Below are positions 11,701-26,713 of a stretch of DNA of 51,904 bases, in pieces. The notes below the pieces were generated by a model, which was not told where the DNA came from, ran no database searches, and saw only the letters and a program-made list of their open reading frames with translations. Both the position numbers and the translations under genes were made by a program. Positions within the stretch are counted from its first letter, which is position 1, and each line of letters begins with the position of its first letter. This DNA comes from Mesostigma viride (taxonomy: Eukaryota > Streptophyta > Mesostigmatophyceae > Mesostigmatales > Mesostigmataceae), in the NCBI GenBank assembly GCA_009746045.1, contig RPFO01001983.1, positions 1 to 51,904 on the forward strand, in the 5' to 3' direction.

Positions 11701-14700
11701 ATGACACCATGGGAGCCTGAATCCTCATCATTTACTATTCCTTGACATCCATGTACGTAGGCCAGCCATGGAGACACCATGGGAGCCTGAATCCTCCTCA
11801 TTAATTACATAAATGCCAACCATGTACGTAGACAAGCCATGATGACCCCATGGGAGCCTGAATCCTCATCATTAATTACATAAATGCCATCCATGTACGT
11901 AGACGGGCCATGATGACACCATGGGAGCCTGAATCCTTATCATTTACTATTCCTTGACATCCATGTACGTAGGCCAGCCATGGAGACACCATGGGAGCCT
12001 GAATCCTCATCATTAATTACATAAATGCCAACCATGTACGTAGACAAGCCATGATGACACCATGGGAGCCTGAATCCTCCTCATTAATTACATAAATGCC
12101 AACCATGTACGTAGACAAGCCATGATGACACCATGGGAGCCTGAATCCTCATCATTAATTACATACATGCCATCCATGTACGTAGACAGGCCATGATGAC
12201 ACCATGGGAGCCTGAATCCTCATCATTTACTATTCCTTGACATCCATGTACGTAGGCCAGCCATGGAGACACCATGGGAGCCTGAATCCTCATCATTAAT
12301 TACATAAATGCCAACCATGTACGTAGACAAGCCATGATGACACCATGGGAGCCTGAATCCTCATCATTTACTATTCCTTGACATCCATGTACGTAGGCCA
12401 GCCATGATGACACCAATGGAGCCTGAATCCTCCTCGTTAATTACATAAATGCCAACCATGTACGTAGACAAGCCATGATGACCCCATGGGAGCCTGAATC
12501 CTCATCATTTACTATTCCTTGACATCCATGTACGTAGACGGGCCATGATGACACCATGGGAGCCTGAATCCTCATCATTTACTATTCCTTGACATCCATG
12601 TACGTAGGCCAGCCATGATGACACCAATGGAGCCTGAATCCTCTTCATTTTCTTAATGAGAGGATTCAGGTTACATAAATGCCAACCATGTAGGTAGACA
12701 AGCCATGATGACACCATGGGAGCCTGAATCCTCATCATTTACTATTCCTTGACATCCATGTACGTAGGCCAGCCATGGAGACACCATGGGAGCCTGAATC
12801 CTCCTCATTAATTACATAAATGCCAACCATGTACGTAGACAAGCCATGATGACCCCATGGGAGCCTGAATCCTCATCATTAATTACATAAATGCCATCCA
12901 TGTAAGTAGACGGGCCATGATGACACCATGGGAGCCTGAATCCTCCTCATTAATTACATAAATGCCAACCATGTACGTAGACAAGCCATGATGACACCAT
13001 GGGAGCCTGAATCCTCATCATTAATTACATAAATGCCATCCATGTACGTAGACGGGCCATGATGACACCATGGGAGCCTGAATCCTCATCATTAATTACA
13101 TAAATGCCATTCATGTACGTAGGCCAGCCATGGAGACACCATGGGAGCCTGAATCCTCATCATTAATTACATACATGCCAACAATGTAGGTAGACAAGCC
13201 ATGATGACACCATGGGAGCCTGAATCCTCATCATTTATTTTATGAGACATCCATGTACGTAGGCCAGCCATGATGACACCATGGGAGCCTGAATCCTCAT
13301 CATTTCTTTTTCTTTGACATCCATGTACGTAGGCCAGCCATGATGACACCATGGGAGCCTGAATCCTCCTCATTAATTACATACATGCCATCCATGTACG
13401 TACACGGGCCATGATGACACCATGGGAGCCTGAATCCTCCTCATTTACTATTCCTTGACATCCATGTACGTAGACGGGCCATGATGACACCATGGGAGCC
13501 TGAATCCTCATCATTTTTTTTTCTTTGACATCCATGTACATACGTAGGCCAGCCATGATGACACCAATGGAGCCTGAATCCTCATCATTAATTACATACA
13601 TAAATGCCATGATCATCAATGACCCCATGGGAGCCTGAATCCTCATCATTAAATACATAAATGCCACGGTCCATGTACGTAGACGGGCCATGATGACACC
13701 AATGGAGCCTGAATCCTCATCATTAATTACATAAATGCCAACCATGTACATACACGGGCAATGATGACACCATGGGAGCCTGAATCCTCATCATTAATTA
13801 CATAAATGCCAACCATGTACGTAGGCCAGCCATGATGACACTATGGGAGCCTGAATCCTCATCATTAATTTCATACATGCCAACAACACGTAGACGGGCC
13901 ATAATGACACCACGGGAGCCTGAATCCTCATCATTAATTACATACATAAATGCCAACCATGTACATACACGGGCAATGATGACACCAATGGAGCCTGAAT
14001 CCTCATCATTAATTACATAAATGGCAACCATGTACATACACGGGCAATGATGACACCATGGGAGCCTGAATCCTCATCATTTTTTTTTTCTTTGACATCC
14101 ATGTACATACGTAGGCCAGCCATGATGACACCAATGGAGCCTGAATCCTCATCATTAATTACATACATGCCATCCATGTACGTAGACAAGCCATGATGAC
14201 CCCATGGGAGCCTGAATCCTCATCATTAATTACATACATGCCATCCATGTACGTAGACAGGCCATGATGACACCATGGGAGCCTGAATCCTCATCATTTA
14301 CTATTCCTTGACATCCATGTACGTAGGCCAGCCATGGAGACACCATGGGAGCCTGAATCCTCCTCATTAATTACATAAATGCCAACCATGTACGTAGACA
14401 AGCCATGATGACCCCATGGGAGCCTGAATCCTCATCATTAATTACATAAATGCCATCCATGTACGTAGACGGGCCATGATGACACCATGGGAGCCTGAAT
14501 CCTCATCATTTACTATTCCTTGACATCCATGTACGTAGGCCAGCCATGGAGACACCATGGGAGCCTGAATCCTCCTCATTAATTACATAAATGCCAACCA
14601 TGTACGTAGACAAGCCATGATGACCCCATGGGAGCCTGAATCCTCATCATTAATTACATAAATGCCATCCATGTAAGTAGACGGGCCATGATGACACCAT

Positions 14701-17700
14701 GGGAGCCTGAATCCTCCTCATTAATTACATAAATGCCAACCATGTACGTAGACAAGCCATGATGACACCATGGGAGCCTGAATCCTCATCATTAATTACA
14801 TAAATGCCATCCATGTACGTAGACGGGCCATGATGACACCATGGGAGCCTGAATCCTCATCATTAATTACATAAATGCCATTCATGTACGTAGGCCAGCC
14901 ATGGAGACACCATGGGAGCCTGAATCCTCATCATTAATTACATACATGCCAACAATGTAGGTAGACAAGCCATGATGACACCATGGGAGCCTGAATCCTC
15001 ATCATTTATTTTATGAGACATCCATGTACGTAGGCCAGCCATGATGACACCATGGGAGCCTGAATCCTCATCATTTCTTTTTCTTTGACATCCATGTACG
15101 TAGGCCAGCCATGATGACACCATGGGAGCCTGAATCCTCCTCATTAATTACATACATGCCATCCATGTACGTACACGGGCCATGATGACACCATGGGAGC
15201 CTGAATCCTCATCATTTACTATTCCTTGACATCCATGTACGTAGGCCAGCCATGGAGACACCATGGGAGCCTGAATCCTCATCATTAATTACATAAATGC
15301 CAACCATGTACGTAGACAAGCCATGATGACACCATGGGAGCCTGAATCCTCCTCATTAATTACATAAATGCCAACCATGTACGTAGACAAGCCATGATGA
15401 CACCATGGGAGCCTGAATCCTCATCATTAATTACATACATGCCATCCATGTACGTAGACAGGCCATGATGACACCATGGGAGCCTGAATCCTCATCATTT
15501 ACTATTCCTTGACATCCATGTACGTAGGCCAGCCATGGAGACACCATGGGAGCCTGAATCCTCCTCATTAATTACATAAATGCCAACCATGTACGTAGAC
15601 AAGCCATGATGACCCCATGGGAGCCTGAATCCTCATCATTAATTACATAAATGCCATCCATGTACGTAGACGGGCCATGATGACACCATGGGAGCCTGAA
15701 TCCTTATCATTTACTATTCCTTGACATCCATGTACGTAGGCCAGCCATGGAGACACCATGGGAGCCTGAATCCTCATCATTAATTACATAAATGCCAACC
15801 ATGTACGTAGACAAGCCATGATGACACCATGGGAGCCTGAATCCTCCTCATTAATTACATAAATGCCAACCATGTACGTAGACAAGCCATGATGACACCA
15901 TGGGAGCCTGAATCCTCATCATTAATTACATACATGCCATCCATGTACGTAGACAGGCCATGATGACACCATGGGAGCCTGAATCCTCATCATTTACTAT
16001 TCCTTGACATCCATGTACGTAGGCCAGCCATGGAGACACCATGGGAGCCTGAATCCTCCTCATTAATTACATAAATGCCAACCATGTACGTAGACAAGCC
16101 ATGATGACACCATGGGAGCCTGAATCCTCATCATTTACTATTCCTTGACATCCATGTACGTAGGCCAGCCATGATGACACCAATGGAGCCTGAATCCTCC
16201 TCGTTAATTACATAAATGCCAACCATGTACGTAGACAAGCCATGATGACCCCATGGGAGCCTGAATCCTCATCATTTACTATTCCTTGACATCCATGTAC
16301 GTAGACGGGCCATGATGACACCATGGGAGCCTGAATCCTCATCATTTACTATTCCTTGACATCCATGTACGTAGGCCAGCCATGATGACACCAATGGAGC
16401 CTGAATCCTCTTCATTTTCTTAATGAGAGGATTCAGGTGACATAAATGCCAACCATGTAGGTAGACAAGCCATGATGACACCATGGGAGCCTGAATCCTC
16501 ATCATTTACTATTCCTTGACATCCATGTACGTAGGCCAGCCATGGAGACACCATGGGAGCCTGAATCCTCCTCATTAATTACATAAATGCCAACCATGTA
16601 CGTAGACAAGCCATGATGACCCCATGGGAGCCTGAATCCTCATCATTAATTACATAAATGCCATCCATGTAAGTAGACGGGCCATGATGACACCATGGGA
16701 GCCTGAATCCTCCTCATTAATTACATAAATGCCAACCATGTACGTAGACAAGCCATGATGACACCATGGGAGCCTGAATCCTCATCATTAATTACATAAA
16801 TGCCATCCATGTACGTAGACGGGCCATGATGACACCATGGGAGCCTGAATCCTCATCATTAATTACATAAATGCCATTCATGTACGTAGGCCAGCCATGG
16901 AGACACCATGGGAGCCTGAATCCTCATCATTAATTACATACATGCCAACAATGTAGGTAGACAAGCCATGATGACACCATGGGAGCCTGAATCCTCATCA
17001 TTTATTTTATGAGACATCCATGTACGTAGGCCAGCCATGATGACACCATGGGAGCCTGAATCCTCATCATTTCTTTTTCTTTGACATCCATGTACGTAGG
17101 CCAGCCATGATGACACCATGGGAGCCTGAATCCTCCTCATTAATTACATACATGCCATCCATGTACGTACACGGGCCATGATGACACCATGGGAGCCTGA
17201 ATCCTCCTCATTTACTATTCCTTGACATCCATGTACGTAGACGGGCCATGATGACACCATGGGAGCCTGAATCCTCATCATTTTTTTTTCTTTGACATCC
17301 ATGTACATACGTAGGCCAGCCATGATGACACCAATGGAGCCTGAATCCTCATCATTAATTACATACATAAATGCCATGATCATCAATGACCCCATGGGAG
17401 CCTGAATCCTCATCATTAAATACATAAATGCCACGGTCCATGTACGTAGACGGGCCATGATGACACCAATGGAGCCTGAATCCTCATCATTAATTACATA
17501 AATGCCAACCATGTACATACACGGGCAATGATGACACCATGGGAGCCTGAATCCTCATCATTAATTACATAAATGCCAACCATGTACGTAGGCCAGCCAT
17601 GATGACACTATGGGAGCCTGAATCCTCATCATTAATTTCATACATGCCAACAACACGTAGACGGGCCATAATGACACCACGGGAGCCTGAATCCTCATCA

Positions 17701-20700
17701 TTTTTTTTTCTTTGACATCCATGTACGTAGGCCAGCCATGATGACACCATGGGAGCCTGAATCCTCATCATTTTTTTTCTGAGACATCCATGTACGTAGG
17801 CCAGCCATGATGACACCATGGGAGCCTGAATCCTCATCATTAAATACATACATGCCATCCATGTACGTAGACAGGCCATGATGACACCATGGGAGCCTGA
17901 ATCCTCATCATTTACTATTCCTTGACATCCATGTACGTAGACGGGCCATGATGACACCATGGGAGCCTGAATCCTCATCATTTTTTTTTCTTTGACATCC
18001 ATGTACATACGTAGGCCAGCCATGATGACACCAATGGAGCCTGAATTCTCATCATTAATTACATACATGCCATCCATGTACGTAGACAGGCCATGACATC
18101 TGACACCATGGGAGCCTGAATCCTCATCATTTACTATTCCTTGACATCCATGTACGTAGACGGGCCATGATGACACCATGGGAGCCTGAATCCTCATCAT
18201 TTTTTTTTCTTTGACATCCATGTACATACGTAGGCCAGCCATGATGACACCAATGGAGCCTGAATCCTCATCATTAATTACATACATAAATGCCAACCAT
18301 GTACATACACGGGCAATGATGACACCAATGGAGCCTGAATCCTCATCATTAATTACATAAATGGCAACCATGTACATACACGGGCAATGATGACACCATG
18401 GGAGCCTGAATCCTCATCATTTTTTTTTTCTTTGACATCCATGTACATACGTAGGCCAGCCATGATGACACCAATGGAGCCTGAATCCTCATCATTAATT
18501 ACATACATGCCATCCATGTACGTAGACAAGCCATGATGACCCCATGGGAGCCTGAATCCTCATCATTAATTACATACATGCCATCCATGTACGTAGACAG
18601 GCCATGATGACACCATGGGAGCCTGAATCCTCATCATTTACTATTCCTTGACATCCATGTACGTAGGCCAGCCATGGAGACACCATGGGAGCCTGAATCC
18701 TCCTCATTAATTACATAAATGCCAACCATGTACGTAGACAAGCCATGATGACCCCATGGGAGCCTGAATCCTCATCATTAATTACATAAATGCCATCCAT
18801 GTACGTAGACGGGCCATGATGACACCATGGGAGCCTGAATCCTCATCATTTACTATTCCTTGACATCCATGTACGTAGGCCAGCCATGGAGACACCATGG
18901 GAGCCTGAATCCTCCTCATTAATTACATAAATGCCAACCATGTACGTAGACAAGCCATGATGACCCATGGGAGCCTGAATCCTCATCATTAATTACATAA
19001 ATGCCATCCATGTAAGTAGACGGGCCATGATGACACCATGGGAGCCTGAATCCTCCTCATTAATTACATAAATGCCAACCATGTACGTAGACAAGCCATG
19101 ATGACACCATGGGAGCCTGAATCCTCATCATTAATTACATAAATGCCATCCATGTACGTAGACGGGCCATGATGACACCATGGGAGCCTGAATCCTCATC
19201 ATTAATTACATAAATGCCATTCATGTACGTAGGCCAGCCATGGAGACACCATGGGAGCCTGAATCCTCATCATTAATTACATACATGCCAACAATGTAGG
19301 TAGACAAGCCATGATGACACCATGGGAGCCTGAATCCTCATCATTTATTTTATGAGACATCCATGTACGTAGGCCAGCCATGATGACACCATGGGAGCCT
19401 GAATCCTCATCATTTCTTTTTCTTTGACATCCATGTACGTAGGCCAGCCATGATGACACCATGGGAGCCTGAATCCTCCTCATTAATTACATACATGCCA
19501 TCCATGTACGTACACGGGCCATGATGACACCATGGGAGCCTGAATCCTCATCATTTACTATTCCTTGACATCCATGTACGTAGGCCAGCCATGAGACACC
19601 ATGGGAGCCTGAATCCTCATCATTAATTACATAAATGCCAACCATGTACGTAGACAAGCCATGATGACACCATGGGAGCCTGAATCCTCCTCATTAATTA
19701 CATAAATGCCAACCATGTACGTAGACAAGCCATGATGACACCATGGGAGCCTGAATCCTCATCATTAATTACATACATGCCATCCATGTACGTAGACAGG
19801 CCATGATGACACCATGGGAGCCTGAATCCTCATCATTTACTATTCCTTGACATCCATGTACGTAGGCCAGCCATGGAGACACCATGGGAGCCTGAATCCT
19901 CCTCATTAATTACATAAATGCCAACCATGTACGTAGACAAGCCATGATGACCCATGGGAGCCTGAATCCTCATCATTAATTACATAAATGCCATCCATGT
20001 ACGTAGACGGGCCATGATGACACCATGGGAGCCTGAATCCTCATCATTTACTATTCCTTGACATCCATGTACGTAGGCCAGCCATGAGACACCATGGGAG
20101 CCTGAATCCTCATCATTAATTACATAAATGCCAACCATGTACGTAGACAAGCCATGATGACACCATGGGAGCCTGAATCCTCCTCATTAATTACATAAAT
20201 GCCAACCATGTACGTAGACAAGCCATGATGACACCATGGGAGCCTGAATCCTCATCATTAATTACATACATGCCATCCATGTACGTAGACAGGCCATGAT
20301 GACACCATGGGAGCCTGAATCCTCATCATTTACTATTCCTTGACATCCATGTACGTAGGCCAGCCATGATGACACCATGGGAGCCTGAATCCTCCTCATT
20401 AATTACATAAATGCCAACCATGTACGTAGACAGCCATGATGACACCATGGGAGCCTGAATCCTCATCATTTACTATTCCTTGACATCCATGTACGTAGGC
20501 CAGCCATGATGACACCATGGAGCCTGAATCCTCCTCGTTAATTACATAAATGCCAACCATGTACGTAGACAAGCCATGATGACCCATGGGAGCCTGAATC
20601 CTCATCATTTACTATTCCTTGACATCCATGTACGTAGACGGGCCATGATGACACCATGGGAGCCTGAATCCTCATCATTTACTATTCCTTGACATCCATG

Positions 20701-23700
20701 TACGTAGGCCAGCCATGATGACACCATGGAGCCTGAATCCTCTCATTTTCTTAATGAGAGGATTCAGGTTACATAAATGCCAACCATGTAGGTAGACAAG
20801 CCATGATGACACCATGGGAGCCTGAATCCTCATCATTTACTATTCCTTGACATCCATGTACGTAGGCCAGCCATGGACACCATGGGAGCCTGAATCCTCC
20901 TCATTAATTACATAAATGCCAACCATGTACGTAGACAGCCATGATGACACCATGGGAGCCTGAATCCTCATCATTAATTACATAAATGCCATCCATGTAC
21001 GTAGACGGGCCATGATGACACCATGGGAGCCTGAATCCTCATCATTAATTACATAAATGCCAACCATGTACGTAGACAAGCCATGATGACACCATGGGAG
21101 CCTGAATCCTCATCATTAATTACATAAATGCCATCCATGTACGTAGACGGGCCATGATGACACCATGGGAGCCTGAATCCTCATCATTAATTACATAAAT
21201 GCCATTCATGTACGTAGGCCAGCCATGATGACACCATGGGAGCCTGAATCCTCATCATTAATTACATACATGCCAACAATGTACGTAGACAAGCCATGAT
21301 GACACCATGGGAGCCTGAATCCTCATCATTTATTTTATGACATCCATGTACGTAGGCCAGCCATGATGACACCATGGGAGCCTGAATCCTCATCATTTTT
21401 TTTCTTTGACATCCATGTACGTAGGCCAGCCATGATGACACCATGGGAGCCTGAATCCTCATCATTAATTACATACATGCCATCCATGTACGTACAGGCC
21501 ATGATGACACCATGGGAGCCTGAATCCTCATCATTTACTATTCCTTGACATCCATGTACGTAGGCCAGCCATGATGACACCATGGGAGCCTGAATCCTCA
21601 TCATTAATTACATAAATGCCAACCATGTACGTAGACAGCCATGATGACACCATGGGAGCCTGAATCCTCATCATTAATTACATAAATGCCAACCATGTAC
21701 GTAGACAGCCATGATGACACCATGGGAGCCTGAATCCTCATCATTAATTACATACATGCCATCCATGTACGTAGACAGGCCATGATGACACCATGGGAGC
21801 CTGAATCCTCATCATTTACTATTCCTTGACATCCATGTACGTAGGCCAGCCATGATGACACCATGGGAGCCTGAATCCTCATCATTAATTACATAAATGC
21901 CAACCATGTACGTAGACAGCCATGATGACACCATGGGAGCCTGAATCCTCATCATTAATTACATAAATGCCATCCATGTACGTAGACGGGCCATGATGAC
22001 ACCATGGGAGCCTGAATCCTCATCATTTACTATTCTTGACATCCATGTACGTAGGCCAGCCATGATGACACCATGGGAGCCTGAATCCTCATCATTAATT
22101 ACATAAATGCCAACCATGTACGTAGACAAGCCATGATGACACCATGGGAGCCTGAATCCTCATCATTAATTACATAATGCCATCCATGTACGTAGACGCC
22201 ATGATGACACCATGGGAGCCTGAATCCTCATCATTAATTACATACATGCCACACGTAGACGGGCCATGATGACACCATGGGAGCCTGAATCCTCATCATT
22301 TTTTCTTGACATCCATGTACGTAGGCCAGCCATGATGACACCATGGGAGCCTGAATCCTCATCATTTTTGAACATCCATGTACGTAGACCAGCCATGATG
22401 ACACCATGGGAGCCTGAATCCTCATCATTAATTACATAAATGCCATCCATGTACGTAGACAGGCCATGATGACACCATGGGAGCCTGAATCCTCATCATT
22501 TACTATTCCTTGACATCCATGTACGTAGACGCCATGATGACACCATGGGAGCCTGAATCCTCATCATTTTATTCCTTGACATCCATGTACGTAGGCCAGC
22601 CATGATGACACCAATGGAGCCTGAATCCTCATCATTAATTACATAATAAATGCCATGTATCATCAATGACCCATGGGAGCCTGAATCCTCATCATTTACA
22701 TATGCCATCCATGTACGTAGACGGGCCATGATGACACCATGGGAGCCTGAATCCTCATCATTAATTACATAAATGCCAACCATGTACGTACACGGGCCAT
22801 GATGACACCATGGGAGCCTGAATCCTCATCATTAATTACATAAATGCCAACCATGTACGTAGGCCAGCCATGATGACACCATGGGAGCCTGAATCCTCAT
22901 CATTAATTTCATACATGCCAACCGTAGACGGGCCATGATGACACCATGGGAGCCTGAATCCTCATCATTTTTTACATTGACATCCATGTACGTAGGCCAG
23001 CCATGATGACACCATGGGAGCCTGAATCCTCATCATTTACTATTCCTTGACATCCATGTACGTAGGCCAGCCATGATGACACCATGGAGCCTGAATCCTC
23101 CTCGTTAATTACATAAATGCCAACCATGTACGTAGACAAGCCATGATGACCCATGGGAGCCTGAATCCTCATCATTTACTATTCCTTGACATCCATGTAC
23201 GTAGACGGGCCATGATGACACCATGGGAGCCTGAATCCTCTTCATTAATTACATAAATGCCAACCATGTACGTAGACGGGCCATGATGACACCATGGGAG
23301 CCTGAATCCTCATCATTTTTTTTATGAAACATCCATGTACGTAGGCCAGCCATGATGACACCATGGGAGCCTGAATCCTCATCATTTTTTTTTCTTTGAC
23401 ATCCATGTACGTAGACGGGCCATGATGACACCATGGGAGCCTGAATCCTCATCATTAATTACATACATGCCATCCATGTACGTACACGGGCCATGATGAC
23501 ACCATGGGAGCCTGAATCCTCATCATTTACTATTCCTTGACATCCATGTACGTAGGCCAGCCATGGAGACACCATGGGAGCCTGAATCCTCCTCGTTAAT
23601 TACATAAATGCCAACCATGTACGTAGACAAGCCATGATGACCCCATGGGAGCCTGAATCCTCATCATTAATTACATAAATGCCATTCATGTACGTAGGCC

Positions 23701-24399
23701 AGCCATGGAGACACCATGGGAGCCTGAATCCTCATCATTAATTACATACATGCCAACAATGTAGGTAGACAAGCCATGATGACACCATGGGAGCCTGAAT
23801 CCTCATCATTTATTTTATGAGACATCCATGTACGTAGGCCAGCCATGATGACACCATGGGAGCCTGAATCCTCATCATTTCTTTTTCTTTGACATCCATG
23901 TACGTAGGCCAGCCATGATGACACCATGGGAGCCTGAATCCTCCTCATTAATTACATACATGCCATCCATGTACGTACACGGGCCATGATGACACCATGG
24001 GAGCCTGAATCCTCCTCATTTACTATTCCTTGACATCCATGTACGTAGGCCAGCCATGGAGACACCATGGGAGCCTGAATCCTCATCATTAATTACATAA
24101 ATGCCAACCATGTACGTAGACAAGCCATGATGACACCATGGGAGCCTGAATCCTCCTCATTAATTACATAAATGCCAACCATGTACGTAGACAAGCCATG
24201 ATGACACCATGGGAGCCTGAATCCTCATCATTAATTACATACATGCCATCCATGTACGTAGACAGGCCATGATGACACCATGGGAGCCTGAATCCTCATC
24301 ATTTACTATTCCTTGACATCCATGTACGTAGGCCAGCCATGGAGACACCATGGGAGCCTGAATCCTCATCATTAAATACATAAATGCCATCCATGTAAT
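8766..24399. repeat. 15.6-kb satellite array, 70-71 bp unit
   Basis: Roughly 220 head-to-tail units share the core GACACCATGGGAGCCTGAAT followed by CCTCATCATT. A variable segment of about 20 bp then alternates among a few types (AATTACATAAATGCCAAC, TACTATTCCTTGACATC, T-runs with CTTTGACATC). The units also contain TACGTA and CCATGG palindromes. Higher-order copies are clear: one identical block starts near 11171, 13167, 14938, 16934 and 19277; pairs at 12505/16272 and 13377/17144 are exactly 3,767 bp apart; 9458/17565 are 8,107 bp apart. Predicted proteins across it (QAPMVSSWL repeats) are artefacts. Confidence 0.95.
12639..12672. repeat. Micro-inversion hairpin inside the satellite
   Basis: Here the unit reads CCTGAATCCTCTTCATT, a short spacer, then AATGAGAGGATTCAGG, a near-perfect inverted repeat. 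The same event appears near 16,407 and 20,738, so it arose once and spread with the higher-order duplication. Confidence 0.85.
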
Positions 24400-25440
24400 T
24401 AATGATGAGGATTCAGGCTCCCATGGTGTCATCATGGCCCGTCTACGTACATGGATGTCAAGGAATAGTAAATGATGAGGATTCAGGCTCCCATGGTGTC
24501 ATCATGGCTTGTCTACGTACATGGTTGGCATTTATGTAATTAACGAGGAGGATTCAGGCTCCCATAATGTCTCCATGGCTGGCCTACGTACATGGATGTC
24601 AAGGAATAGTAAATGATGAGGATTCAGGCTCCCATGGTGTCATCATGGCCCGTCTACGTACATGGATGGCATGTATGTAATTAATGATGAGGATTCAGGC
24701 TCCCATGGTGTCATCATGGCCCGTCTACGTATATGGATGTCAAAGAAAAAAAAATGACGAGGATTCAGGCTCCCATGGTGTCATCATGGCTGGCCTACGT
24801 ACATGGATGTCTCATAAAAAAAATGATGAGGATTCAGGCTCCCATGGTGTCATCATGGCCCGTCTACGTACATGGTTGGCATTTATGTAATTAATGATGA
24901 GGATTCAGGCTCCCATGGTGTCATCATGGCCTGTCTACGTACATGGATGGCATGTATGTATTTAATGATGAGGATTCAGGCTCCCATGGTGTCATCATGG
25001 CTGGCCTACGTACATGGATGTCTCAGAAAAAAAATGTGGAGGATTCAGGCTCCCATGGTGTCATCATGGCTGGCCTACGTACATGGATGTCTCATAAAAT
25101 AAATGATGAGGATTCAGGCTCCCGTGGTGTCATTATGGCCCGTCTACGTGTTGTTGGCATGTATGAAATTAATGATGAGGATTCAGGCTCCCATAGTGTC
25201 ATCATGGCTGGCCTACGTACATGGTTGGCATTTATGTATTTAATGATGAGGATTCAGGCTCCCATGGTGTCATCATGGCTTGTCTATGTACATGGTTGGC
25301 ATTTATGTAATTAATGATGAGGATTCAGGCTCCATTGGTGTCATCATGGCCCGTCTACGTACATGGGTGGCATTTATGTATTTAATGATGAGGATTTAGG
25401 CTCCCATGGGGTCATCATGGCTTGTCTACGTACATGGAGT
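24400..25440. repeat. Inverted part of the satellite array
   Basis: At about 24,399 the satellite switches orientation within one unit (...CCATCCATGTA|ATTAATGATGAGG...). From there to 25,440 about 15 units run on the opposite strand. Their order, read backwards, matches the first units after 8,766, including the rare units AACAACACGTAGACGGG and the unit reading GACCCCATGGG. Confidence 0.92.
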
Positions 25441-25690
25441 CATATTGATTCATGGAACAATGAGATACCATTCTTAATTGAAAATTGTTCTTGATACTTT
25501 CACATGCATGCCCGGAATCGTGAATTTGTGCGGGTTTCCATGATGACAATCCTCATTGAATTCTTGAGCACACAATATTGAGCAATTTAGGGGCACTTCG
25601 GCAATGTTGACCATTTTCATTCATGATCAATAAAATTAACATTTAATGCAATAAATACATATTCCACTCATTTTAATAAACCATGCAAAA
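25441..25690 (+). repeat. 250-bp dispersed block, right-arm copy
   Basis: This is the reverse complement of 8,501-8,765. It reads in the same orientation as the diverged copy at 50,925-51,160. Confidence 0.82.
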
Positions 25691-25711
25691 ACTTTACAAG
25701 CACGCTCAAGC

Positions 25712-26490
25712 TAGGGGTGGGCTGGCATGCACGCGTGGGTGTGGGGGTGGGCTGGCATGCATGCGTGGGTGTGGGGGTGGGCTGGCATGCACGTGTGGGT
25801 GTGGGGGTGGGCTGGCATGCATGCGTGGGTGTGGGGTTGGGCTAGCCTGCATGCGTGGGTGTGGGGGGGGGCTGGCATGCATGCGTGGGTGTGTGTGGGG
25901 GGCTAGCATGCATGCGTAAGTGTGGGGGGGGGCTGGCATGCATGCGTGGGTGTGGGGGGGGGCTGGCATGCATGCGTGGGTGTGTGTGGGGGGCTAGCAT
26001 GCATGCGTAAGTGTGGGGGGGGGCTGGCATGCATGCGTGGGTGTGTATGGGGGCTGGCATGCATGCGTGGGTGTGTGTGGGGGGCTAGCATGCATGCGTG
26101 GGTGTGTGGGGGGGCTGTCATGCATGCGTGGGTGTGTGTGGGGGCTGGCATCCATGCGTGGGTGTGTGGGGGGGCTAGCATGCATGCGTGGGTGTGGGGG
26201 TGGGCTAGCATGCATGCGTGGGTGTGGGGGGGGGCGGTCATGCATGCGTGGGTGTGTGGGGGGGCTGGCATGCATGCGTGGGTGTGTGGGGGGGCTAGCA
26301 TGCATGCGTGGGTGTGGGGGTGGGCTAGCATGCATGCGTGGGTGTGAGTGTGGGCTAGCATGCATGCGTGGGTGTGGGGGGGGCTAGCATGCATGCGTGG
26401 GTGTGGGGGGGCCGGGGCCGGGGCTAGCATGCATGCGTGGGTGTGGGGGTGGGCTAGCATGCATGCGTGGGTGTGGGGGGGGGCTAGCAC
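25712..26490. repeat. 28-30 bp minisatellite, right arm
   Basis: This is the mirror copy of 7,722-8,492, with unit GGGCTRGCATGCATGCGTGG followed by GTGTG. Copy order is conserved with the left arm, including degenerate units such as GCACGTG and GTCATGC, but the arrays differ by several short indels. Confidence 0.93.
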
Positions 26491-26702
26491 GCCCCACCCC
26501 TCCATCGGCACAGCCAGCCTTGTGAGTCTACCCTTAACAACAAGGCTGGTAGGACGACACGCCTGAGCAGCATATGTCATGCCTATCTCAGGCTAATAAT
26601 GTGTGATTTTGTGCCAACAACCAAGTTGTTCCACCCAACAACACATTATAAACCCTCTTCCAAAATGCCCAACAAGCCGGACACGTGGAGGACCACACAC
26701 GC

Positions 26703-26713
26703 AGTATATAAAG
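26703..26713 (+). promoter_or_regulatory. TATA-like box in right arm, facing outward
   Basis: GTATATAAAGAG on the plus strand is conserved in mirror position with the left arm. The first mini-exon begins about 440 nt downstream. Confidence 0.35.

Noticed and set aside
8766-24399. Regularly spaced repeats suggesting a CRISPR array
   Set aside because: The DNA is eukaryotic, the 'spacers' repeat the same few types, and the core is part of a tandem satellite.
8730-25314. Dozens of open frames encoding QAPMVSSWLAYVHG-like repeats
   Set aside because: They are translations of the 70-bp satellite unit, broken at irregular places, with several frames open at once.
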